Source: Flemingiibacterium sp964603455
Lineage (GTDB): Bacteria; Bacillota; Clostridia; Oscillospirales; CAG-272
Reading direction: 5' to 3'
Assembly: GCA_964603455.1 (NCBI GenBank)
Contig: CAZRVL010000092.1
Coordinates: 1-7,584 of the forward strand
Length of the DNA stretch: 7,584 nt
In this document: positions 1-6,897 of the stretch, piece after piece
Position numbering within the stretch: the first letter of the stretch is position 1
How the letters are laid out: each line of letters opens with the position of its first letter
Notes under the pieces: model-generated
The model's database searches: none
Told to the model about the DNA's origin: nothing
What the model saw: the letters and a program-made list of their open reading frames with translations, nothing else
Translations under genes and position numbers: made by a program

Positions 1-321
1 AATTCGGCACATGTAAATGCAGTTGCGGCAAAAAATGCGATTTTTGGAGAGAGAGTAGTACATGGTATTTTAGTTACTGGATTGATTTCTACTACGATTG
101 GTATGAAATTGCCCGGTGAAGGAACGATTTATATGGAGCAGGATTCTAAATTTTTGTTGCCAGTAAAGATCGGTGATACATTAACTGCAAATGTTGAGAT
201 TATAGAGGTGATCAATGAAGAAAAACGAATATTGAAATTAGATACGAATGTGCAAAATCAAAGAGGCGAAAAAGTTATTGAAGGTTACGCGATAGTGAAA
301 GCACCTATAAGAGAGGTATAA
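1..321 (+). CDS. MaoC-like (R)-specific enoyl-CoA hydratase, 3' part only
   Basis: The reading frame is open from base 1 to TAA at 319-321 (106 visible residues). It matches the hot-dog-fold MaoC/PhaJ family, which hydrates trans-2-enoyl-CoA such as crotonyl-CoA to (R)-3-hydroxyacyl-CoA in the cytoplasm. Visible motifs are NSAHVN at residues 1-6, with the catalytic His at 4; the family's VVHG at 19-22; the Ser of GLIS at 30; LPGEGTIY at 37-44; then LPVKIGDT. The 26-residue distance from His4 to Ser30 equals that between His36 and Ser62 of Aeromonas caviae PhaJ as I recall it. On that register the catalytic Asp lies about two residues before the window edge, and about 30 N-terminal residues are missing. 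The internal ATG at 82 is not the true start, because it would remove the active site. The next gene begins 2 bases after the stop, so the two are co-transcribed. A housekeeping role is unlikely in a sugar cluster; supplying a 3-hydroxyacyl-CoA donor to the adjacent acyltransferase is an inference. Confidence 0.85.
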   Translation, partial: NSAHVNAVAAKNAIFGERVVHGILVTGLISTTIGMKLPGEGTIYMEQDSKFLLPVKIGDTLTANVEIIEVINEEKRILKLDTNVQNQRGEKVIEGYAIVKAPIREV

Positions 322-323
322 TA

Positions 324-1096
324 ATGAGAAATATTAGTGATAAAGCAATTATTGCAAAAACAGCGGTTATTTATGATGATGTGGTAGTAGAAAAGGATGT
401 GATTATACATGATTTTGTAGTAATTTATCCGGGGACAATTATAAAAAAAGGAACTGAAATTTTTCCACATTGTGTTTTGGGAAAACTTCCGACATCGCCC
501 GGAATAACATCTAGAAAACTAAAAACTCAATATGACAATTTGATAATAGGAGAAAATTGTATTTTGTGTCCCAGCGTTGTATTGTATGCAGGAACAATAA
601 TTGNNNNNNNNNNNNNNNNNNNNNNNNNNNNNNNNNNNNNNNNNNNNNNNNNNNNNNNNNNNNTCGAAATTTACTTGGGGATTTTTGCTCTATTAGGGAA
701 GAGTGTCGAACTGGAAATAATTGTATTATTAGTAGGAATGTGAGTGTAAATTATAATACTACGATCGGCAATGACACAAAAATAATGGATAATACACACA
801 TTACAGGCAATATGAGTATTGGAAATCATGTATTCATAAGTTTGCAGGTTGCTACAGCAAATGATAATACTATGGGAAGAGAAGAATATGATGAGGCACA
901 TGTGCAAGGTGCTAAAATCTGTGATTATGTAACGATTGGTGCAGCAGCTAATATTTTGCCAGGAGTGGAAATTGGTGAAAATGCAATAGTTGGTGCTAGT
1001 GCTCTTGTGACGAAAAATGTTCCACCCAATAAAGTTGTCATGGGAATTCCAGCACGAATTGTACATGATGTAGAACACAAAGGAGATCAGACATGA
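324..1096 (+). CDS. Left-handed beta-helix (hexapeptide repeat) sugar N-acyltransferase, interrupted by an assembly gap
   Basis: The gene starts at ATG 324, with GAGAGG at 311-316 seven bases upstream, and ends at TGA 1094-1096. It is split by N bases at 604-663. The upstream part and the downstream part (from 665) lie in different frames but clearly belong to one protein. Hexapeptide repeats run through both, for example NCILCP, GTIIG, NCIISR, NTTIGN, NTHITG, HVFISL and VTIGAA, and the C-terminal block KNVPPNKVVMGIPAR is typical of the LbetaH acyltransferases (WxcM N-terminal, FdtC and QdtC group). Such trimeric enzymes move an acyl group from acyl-CoA to an amino sugar nucleotide. The ATGA overlap with the aminotransferase start at 1093 fits successive steps: the aminotransferase makes the dTDP-3-amino sugar and this enzyme acylates it. 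The frame change is best explained by a wrong gap length rather than a pseudogene, but this cannot be proved from the window. The acyl donor could be acetyl-CoA or, given the hydratase upstream, a 3-hydroxyacyl-CoA. Confidence 0.85.
604..663. other. Assembly gap (60 N) inside the acyltransferase gene
   Basis: Sixty consecutive N bases. The coding frame before the gap has codon starts at positions divisible by 3, and the frame after it at positions equal to 2 modulo 3. If the gene is intact, the true number of missing bases is therefore 1 modulo 3, and 60 cannot be right. The six-residue register of the helix is best kept by 4 missing bases, or 4 plus a multiple of 18. Confidence 0.99.
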
Positions 1097-2184
1097 AAAT
1101 CATGCCTAACAGACTTGACAGAGGATTCTATTTGTATCAGGAAGAATTTGAAAAAAAAGCAAGGGATATCTTGAGATCCGGCTGGTATGTGCTCGGGAAA
1201 GAGGTTAGTAGCTTTGAAGAAGAATTTGCCCGGTATACCGGTTCAAATTATTGTGTAGGACTTGCAAGTGGTTTGGATGCCTTATGGATTGCCTTTCGTG
1301 TTCTCGGTATAGGATGCGGAGATGAGGTAATTGTACAGGGAAACACTTATATTGCAAGTGTGATGGGAATTACCATTAACGGTGCCACACCGGTGTTTGT
1401 GGAACCGGACGAGTATTATAATATGGATGCTTCTCAAATTGAAGAAAAGATAACGGACAAAACGAAGGCAATTTTGGTTGTTCATCTTTATGGGCAGGCA
1501 TCTAATATGGGTTCAATTATGGACATTGCCGAAAGATACAATTTACGAGTTGTGGAAGATTGTGCACAGTCTCATGGTGCTTGCTTTGATGGTCAAATGA
1601 CAGGAACCTTTGGTGATATTGGGTGTTTTTCTTTTTATCCTTCTAAGAATCTGGGTGCTTTTGGTGATGCAGGTGCAATTGTAACAAATGATGCGAAGCT
1701 TGCAGATGATGTAAGGGTGTTTAGAAATTACGGAAGTGAAAAACGATATTATAATCGTGTGGTGGGTACGAATTCACGATTGGACGAAATGCAGGCGGGG
1801 TTACTCAGAGTGCGTTTATCTCATATGGCTGAACTTGAAGCGGAGAAAAGAAAAATTTGTGAAAGATATTTAGTTGATTTAAAAAATCAAAATATTATTT
1901 TGCCAAAAATAAGAGAAGGTTCAACACATATTTGGCATCAATTTGTGATTCGTACATATCGCCGGCAGGAGTTGATGGATTACTTAACTGAAAAAGAAAT
2001 TGGCACAATAATTCATTATCCAATTCCACCTCATTTATCCGAGGCATATCAATATCTGAAAGTTGGTAAAGGAAGTTTACCGATTACGGAGGAATATGCG
2101 GAAACGGTCTTATCTATTCCATTGTACAATGGGATGACAGATGAGGAACAGGAGTATGTAATAGATTGTATGAACCGATTCTGA
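1093..2184 (+). CDS. DegT/DnrJ/EryC1/StrS family PLP aminotransferase, probable dTDP-3-keto-6-deoxyhexose 3-aminotransferase (FdtB/QdtB-like)
   Basis: A 363-residue protein of normal family length, starting at ATG 1093 inside the stop of the acyltransferase, with AAAGGAG about 8 bases upstream. The family's landmarks are visible. GLASGLDAL near residue 60 binds phosphate. EDCAQSHGA carries Asp156, which contacts the PLP pyridine nitrogen. FYPSKNLGAFGDAG contains Lys185, the Schiff-base lysine. RNYGSEKRYYN and GTNSRLDEMQA follow, as in sugar-nucleotide transaminases. The enzyme moves an amino group, usually from glutamate, onto a keto sugar nucleotide in the cytoplasm. The order acyltransferase then aminotransferase, with rfbB in the same cluster, points to the 3-amino-3,6-dideoxyhexose route (Fuc3N or Qui3N). 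Which epimer is made depends on the 3,4-ketoisomerase, which is not in the window and may lie upstream. Other DegT substrates, such as 4-keto sugars, cannot be excluded. Confidence 0.9.
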   Translation: MKIMPNRLDRGFYLYQEEFEKKARDILRSGWYVLGKEVSSFEEEFARYTGSNYCVGLASGLDALWIAFRVLGIGCGDEVIVQGNTYIASVMGITINGATPVFVEPDEYYNMDASQIEEKITDKTKAILVVHLYGQASNMGSIMDIAERYNLRVVEDCAQSHGACFDGQMTGTFGDIGCFSFYPSKNLGAFGDAGAIVTNDAKLADDVRVFRNYGSEKRYYNRVVGTNSRLDEMQAGLLRVRLSHMAELEAEKRKICERYLVDLKNQNIILPKIREGSTHIWHQFVIRTYRRQELMDYLTEKEIGTIIHYPIPPHLSEAYQYLKVGKGSLPITEEYAETVLSIPLYNGMTDEEQEYVIDCMNRF

Positions 2185-2363
2185 GTGTAGGATCGGGATA
2201 AGAGGAAAGGCTGTTTTTGATGGTCACTCATAACTGAGCGTAAAAATAATAGCTTCAATGTATGTATGAACGGACTGTAGGAGAAGAGAATTTCATTTCT
2301 ATATATTATGAAAATAAGATTTGATAGAAAAAGTTTTATGACAAGTGCTATCGGGGGTTGACA
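2185..2363. other. Noncoding stretch upstream of the phase-variable acyltransferase
   Basis: About 180 bases without a convincing gene. There is no clear rho-independent terminator after the aminotransferase; the only hairpin-like element is the 4-bp stem CTCA/TGAG around 2227-2237. AT-rich sequence at 2300-2309 contains TATTAT, a possible -10 box, but no good -35 box lies about 17 bases before it. A GGGGG run at 2353-2357 serves as an unusual ribosome binding site six bases before ATG 2364. Short blocks shared with the noncoding stretch at 3489-3669 are listed separately. Confidence 0.6.
2204..2276 (+). repeat. Left copy of a degenerate noncoding repeat flanking the acyltransferase
   Basis: Two blocks occur here in the same order as at 3600-3635. 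The first begins GGAAAG and ends TTGATGGT (2204-2224). The second is the exact 10-mer TGAACGGACT (2267-2276). About 42 bases separate the blocks here and only 7 in the right copy, so an insertion or deletion must be assumed. Common ancestry is plausible but not certain. Confidence 0.35.
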
Positions 2364-3488
<1,125 letters not shown>

Positions 3489-3489
3489 A

Positions 3490-3539
3490 CCTCAGTTTTT
3501 TGCAAAGATTGGCATTTTGATGTATACAAAAGTGTGAGG
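3490..3539 (+). other. Imperfect long hairpin just after the acyltransferase stop
   Basis: The arms CCTCAGTTTTTTG (3490-3502) and CAAAAGTGTGAGG (3527-3539) pair over five bases, then a 2x2 mismatch, then six bases including one G-T pair. The loop is 24 bases. It lacks the GC-rich stem and trailing T run of a standard terminator, so its role as a terminator or mRNA 3' end is doubtful. Confidence 0.3.
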
Positions 3540-3599
3540 AGAAAGATTCGCCGAAATAAAGACAGGTATCTGTTTCAACAAATGTTTTGAGTAGTGAAT

Positions 3600-3635
3600 G
3601 GAAAGACGGATTGATGGTGAAAAGTTGAACGGACT
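3600..3635 (+). repeat. Right copy of a degenerate noncoding repeat flanking the acyltransferase
   Basis: GGAAAG followed by TTGATGGT (3600-3618) and then TGAACGGACT (3626-3635), in the same order as at 2204-2276. With the left copy it brackets the acyltransferase gene as a direct repeat. The similarity is partial and was found by eye. Confidence 0.35.
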
Positions 3636-3669
3636 AAGGGCAGTAGTTTGAATAATTATAGGAAATGAG

Positions 3670-5097
3670 ATGGATATGATGAAAAAAAGAATATTGTCTA
3701 ACGGTATGAATTTTTTGATTTTAGCAGTAATTTTATTTATTCTGCAAAAGGCGTGTGGTATAGGAGTCGATCAATACTATTATGATGTGGGGCAATATTA
3801 CTCAATAGGGGGCAGTTTATTCTCGGATGGACATTTTTCAATATCAGCAATAGCGAATGACTTTCGGGGGTTTGTTTTTCCGACATATTTAGGATTTTGT
3901 AGTTGCTTGGACAAAATTTTTAAAATTAACAATTCTATATATTTTGTGAGCTCTGTTGTTTTGGCAGTATTGCTTACTGTATATTTGAATTTTTGCGGCA
4001 TGATATTTGGAATGAGGAGAGACAATGCGGATGGAGCGTTATCAGTAATAGTGAGAAATATATTCACGGTTTTTCTCATTTTGTTTTTCTTTTATGGACT
4101 GATTATTTATCCGTTGAGTGATATGTATGCAGCACTTTTTTGCATTACATCAGGTTTTTTGGTTTACAGAGCGGCAAATTGCAATGAAAGTGGGTGTAAA
4201 AGATATATTGAATACTTTTTTGCTGGATTTTTTTTGTATTTGACATACAATATAAGAACAATATATCAGTTATCAATTTTTGCTTTTGTTATTATAATTA
4301 TTATATTTGAGATAAATAAAAAAGGGGGGGTATCACGCGCAATTTGTTCAAATGCCATATTCATAATAGGTGTATTGTCTGCGGCAATTCCACAGTTTAT
4401 AATTAATTGGAATAAATATGAAATTATTTCGCCTTGGATTAATAACCAAAATCTTTTTGCACAACAATTATATTGGGGACTACAATATTCCAGATATGCA
4501 ACGTGGGTGGGGGATGCAGAATTACATACACCGGGGATGTATTTTGTGGATTCAACAGGAATGCAAATTACATCGGAATGGTCTGGATTAAATCTTCCGA
4601 TAACGATAAAGTCCTACGTTATGATGTTTTTCAAATTCCCATTGGAATATATTGCAATAATAGGAAAGCACGTATGGAATGCTTTTTTTGTACTGTTCCC
4701 AGAGCAGTATATTTTGGATCTGAATGAAAATAGAGTATTCTACGCAGTTGTGAGTTTGTTAATAATTTTTGCTTTTTGCGTTTTGTTGTTTAAAGATTTG
4801 AAATTGAAAAAAGTTGAAGTTAAAAATATGGTTTTTATGCTGTCTTTGGCTTTTCCTAGCATTGCTATTATGTTTGGTGCGGTAGAAGAGAGATTTATGT
4901 TATTGCCGTATTTGTTGATTTATGGTTATATCTCTTTTTATGATTATAAACAAAAGAAATTAATAACAAATGTAAAAACGATGTTTTTATTGGTACTACT
5001 CTTTATAGCATTTTTGACTTCAGCCGTGGCGATAGAAAGTGAGATTTTGAGTAGTTTAAACGGCACACCGATATCTTTTACAAATCAAGAAGTATAA
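3670..5097 (+). CDS. Polytopic membrane protein, probable GT-C fold glycosyltransferase
   Basis: A 475-residue, very hydrophobic protein with about twelve membrane segments. ATG 3670 is preceded by AGGA with a six-base gap; ATG 3676 and 3679 are possible alternatives. After the first membrane segment (about 13-31) comes VDQYYYDVGQYY with Asp34 and Asp39. This matches the acidic residue in the first outer loop that GT-C enzymes use for catalysis. DFRGFVFPTYLGF follows. Near the end, EERFMLLPYLL (406-416) recalls the E-R-Y/F-x-x-P motif of ArnT/PMT_2-like GT-C transferases. Such enzymes take a sugar from a polyprenyl-phosphate donor on the outer face of the membrane. The GtrA family gene 26 bases downstream strengthens this, since the Gtr systems of phages and surface-glycan loci combine GtrA with a serotype-specific membrane transferase. 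An O-antigen polymerase-like role is the main alternative. The gene is AT-rich compared with rfbB and gmd. Confidence 0.65.
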   Translation: MDMMKKRILSNGMNFLILAVILFILQKACGIGVDQYYYDVGQYYSIGGSLFSDGHFSISAIANDFRGFVFPTYLGFCSCLDKIFKINNSIYFVSSVVLAVLLTVYLNFCGMIFGMRRDNADGALSVIVRNIFTVFLILFFFYGLIIYPLSDMYAALFCITSGFLVYRAANCNESGCKRYIEYFFAGFFLYLTYNIRTIYQLSIFAFVIIIIIFEINKKGGVSRAICSNAIFIIGVLSAAIPQFIINWNKYEIISPWINNQNLFAQQLYWGLQYSRYATWVGDAELHTPGMYFVDSTGMQITSEWSGLNLPITIKSYVMMFFKFPLEYIAIIGKHVWNAFFVLFPEQYILDLNENRVFYAVVSLLIIFAFCVLLFKDLKLKKVEVKNMVFMLSLAFPSIAIMFGAVEERFMLLPYLLIYGYISFYDYKQKKLITNVKTMFLLVLLFIAFLTSAVAIESEILSSLNGTPISFTNQEV

Positions 5098-5123
5098 CAC
5101 CGAATAACAGAAAGAAAGTAAAA

Positions 5124-5612
5124 ATGAAGAAAAAGATACAGCAAATATTGCTTAATATTATGAATAAAATGCATATTGAAATTCAAGAAAACACATTGTT
5201 AAGTATGTGGCAATTTATTAAATTTTGCATGGTAGGTGTATCTAATACACTGATAAGCTATGTAATTAATATTGTGGTTTTAGTAATATTAGCTCCGCTA
5301 AAAATGGAATGGGATTATTTTATTGGAAATATAGGTGCATATTTACTGAGTGTATTGTGGTCATTTTATTGGAATAATCGGTTTGTATTCGTTCAAGAAA
5401 AAGGAAAAACAAGGTCTGTTGGTAAGGCTTTATTAAAAACGTATGTTGCATATGGATTTACGGGTATTATTTTAAATAATCTCTTATCTTGGGTATGGGT
5501 TGATATACTGGATATTTCTAAATATGCAGCACCATTTATTAATTTGGTTATAAGCGTTCCAGTGAATTTTGTCATCAATAAACTGTGGGCTTTTAAATCG
5601 GAAAATGAGTAG
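5124..5612 (+). CDS. GtrA family membrane protein (probable polyprenyl-phosphate-sugar flippase)
   Basis: A 162-residue protein of normal length for the GtrA/DPMS family (PF04138). QFIKFCMVGVSNTLISYVIN near residue 30 is the characteristic first membrane segment. Three more hydrophobic segments follow, with WSFYWNNRFVF between segments two and three and the closing NFVINKLWAFK that ends most family members. GtrA proteins are thought to flip undecaprenyl-phosphate-linked glucose or a similar sugar across the membrane for use by a GT-C transferase. The preceding gene is a good candidate for that transferase. The third Gtr partner, a GtrB-type GT2 enzyme that makes the lipid-linked sugar, is not in the window. 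The ribosome binding site is weak (GAAAGAAAG before ATG 5124), so translation may be coupled to the gene before it. Confidence 0.88.
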   Translation: MKKKIQQILLNIMNKMHIEIQENTLLSMWQFIKFCMVGVSNTLISYVINIVVLVILAPLKMEWDYFIGNIGAYLLSVLWSFYWNNRFVFVQEKGKTRSVGKALLKTYVAYGFTGIILNNLLSWVWVDILDISKYAAPFINLVISVPVNFVINKLWAFKSENE

Positions 5613-5647
5613 TTACTATTGATTTTATAGGAGGGAATCAAATTATA

Positions 5648-6730
5648 ATGAAAACATACTTAGTAACAGGAGGTGCCGGTTTCATCGGTTCTAATTACAT
5701 TCATTATATGTTAAAAAAATATGATGATGCCATTCGTATTATTAACGTGGATGTCTTGACATATGCGGGTAATTTAGAGAACTTAAAAGATGTGGAATGT
5801 AGAAAAAATTACTCGTTTGTAAAGGCTGATATCTGTGACAAGGAAGCTATCAGAAAAATTTTCACAGAGAACGATATTGACAGAGTGGTTCATTTTGCGG
5901 CGGAGAGTCACGTGGATAGAAGTATTCGTAATCCGGAGGTATTTGTGCAGACTAATGTACTGGGTACTGCGGTCGTGTTAAATTGTGCAAAGACAGCATG
6001 GGAATTTCCAGATGGAAGTTTCAAGTCGGATAAGAAATTTCTCCATGTATCTACGGACGAGGTGTACGGTTCACTTCCGGATGAGGAAGACGCTTTCTTT
6101 TATGAGACGACTCCTTACGCTCCTCACAGTCCTTATTCTGCAAGTAAGGCAAGTTCGGATATGCTGGTGAAAGCATACATGGATACCTATAAGTTTCCTG
6201 CTAATATTACCAATTGTTCCAATAACTATGGACCGTACCAGTTCCCAGAGAAACTGATTCCGCTGATTATCAATAATGCACTTCAGGGGAAGAAGCTCCC
6301 GGTATATGGAGATGGAAAGAATGTGCGTGACTGGTTCTTCGTGGAGGATCATGCCAAGGCACTTGATATGGTCCAGGAGAAAGGAAGATTGTTTGAGACC
6401 TACAATGTGGGTGGACCTAATGAGAAGCAGACTATTGAAATTATCAATATCATTCTAGAGACTTTGCAAGAGATGCTTCCGGAAAAAGATCCGAGAAAGA
6501 AACTTGTGAGTACAAATTTGATTACCTATGTGGAGGATCGTAAAGGGCATGACCGGAGATATGCAATTGCACCGGATAAAATTAAGTCAGAGATTGGCTG
6601 GGTCCCAGAAACTACGTTTAAGGAAGGAATTAAGAAAACTATCAAGTGGTTTTTCGAGAATGAAGGATGGATGAAGAATGTAACAAGTGGTGAATATCAA
6701 AAGTATTACATCGATATGTATGGAAAATAG
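5648..6730 (+). CDS. rfbB: dTDP-glucose 4,6-dehydratase
   Basis: A complete 360-residue extended short-chain dehydrogenase, the usual RmlB/RfbB length. TGGAGFIGS (7-15) is the GxxGxxG NAD-binding turn. HFAAESHVDRSI is the family's substrate-binding signature. STDEVYG (135-141) carries the catalytic Thr136-Asp137-Glu138, and YSASK gives Tyr163 and Lys167. NCSNNYGPYQFPEKLIPL and RDWFFVEDH are also diagnostic. The enzyme converts dTDP-glucose to dTDP-4-keto-6-deoxyglucose in the cytoplasm. That product feeds dTDP-rhamnose or, with a 3,4-ketoisomerase, the 3-amino sugar route suggested by the aminotransferase at 1093-2184. A strong AGGAGGG (5629-5635) lies 12 bases before the ATG, slightly further than usual, and no better start exists. 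The coding sequence is visibly richer in G and C than the three membrane-protein genes before it. Confidence 0.97.
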   Translation: MKTYLVTGGAGFIGSNYIHYMLKKYDDAIRIINVDVLTYAGNLENLKDVECRKNYSFVKADICDKEAIRKIFTENDIDRVVHFAAESHVDRSIRNPEVFVQTNVLGTAVVLNCAKTAWEFPDGSFKSDKKFLHVSTDEVYGSLPDEEDAFFYETTPYAPHSPYSASKASSDMLVKAYMDTYKFPANITNCSNNYGPYQFPEKLIPLIINNALQGKKLPVYGDGKNVRDWFFVEDHAKALDMVQEKGRLFETYNVGGPNEKQTIEIINIILETLQEMLPEKDPRKKLVSTNLITYVEDRKGHDRRYAIAPDKIKSEIGWVPETTFKEGIKKTIKWFFENEGWMKNVTSGEYQKYYIDMYGK

Positions 6731-6897
6731 GAGAATATAGAAGGTGTTTTCAAAATCAGATCCTATTCAGTAATCAACACTGATTATGTTATTTAAGAGG
6801 TGGAGAAAACTTTGGCTGGCATAGTATGTCAGTTATCAAAATGTATTAAAGGATAACAGGGCACTTTTACAAAAAACAAAAAGAAAGGATCAAAACA
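6731..6897. other. Noncoding stretch between rfbB and gmd
   Basis: About 167 bases with no credible gene. It contains a small AT-rich hairpin (listed separately), a 6-bp inverted repeat GTTATC (6832-6837) and GATAAC (6852-6857), and the ribosome binding site AAAGGA (6884-6889), eight bases before the gmd start. No convincing sigma-A promoter pair was found. The spacing suggests gmd may have its own transcription start or have been joined to the cluster separately. Confidence 0.6.
6771..6786 (+). other. Small AT-rich hairpin after rfbB, doubtful terminator
   Basis: TAATCA, loop ACAC, TGATTA form a perfect 6-bp stem, with a possible seventh G-T pair. The sequence TGTTATTT follows instead of a clean T run. 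The stem has only one G-C pair per arm, so termination would be weak at best. Confidence 0.2.

Larger units (their letters stand above)
3489..3669. other. Noncoding stretch between the acyltransferase and the GT-C gene
   Basis: About 180 bases with no supported gene. It begins with a long imperfect hairpin and ends with the ribosome binding site AGGA (3660-3663), six bases before ATG 3670. A weak promoter candidate is TTGAAC at 3625-3630 and TTGAAT at 3648-3653, 17 bases apart, each matching four of six consensus positions. This is too weak for a separate call. Part of the sequence resembles the noncoding stretch before the acyltransferase. Confidence 0.6.

Noticed and set aside
1..10. The first ten bases, AATTCGGCAC, match the start of a common EcoRI cDNA-library adaptor.
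   Set aside because: The next bases differ from the adaptor, and the codons give NSAHVN, which fits the conserved active-site segment of the MaoC family. This is native sequence.
324..743. A separate 139-residue protein ending at 743, read straight through the N bases.
   Set aside because: After the gap this frame loses the hexapeptide pattern, while the other forward frame continues it perfectly. The apparent ORF is an artefact of the gap length.
2358..2363. TTG at 2358 as the start codon of the acyltransferase.
   Set aside because: The GGGGG ribosome binding site directly abuts this TTG, leaving no spacing. ATG 2364 has a six-base spacing, and the two choices differ by only two residues.
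3638..3650. GGGCAGTAGTTTG resembles the ops element (GGCGGTAGCGTG) of JUMPStart polysaccharide leaders.
   Set aside because: Only 9 of 12 core positions match, the site is inside the cluster rather than at its head, and ops/RfaH is a proteobacterial system. The Clostridia counterpart LoaP is thought to read an RNA hairpin, and none is clear here.
4473..4727. An 84-codon open frame inside the GT-C gene on the + strand.
   Set aside because: It lies wholly within a longer, clearly coding membrane-protein frame, has no ribosome binding site and shows no recognisable motif.
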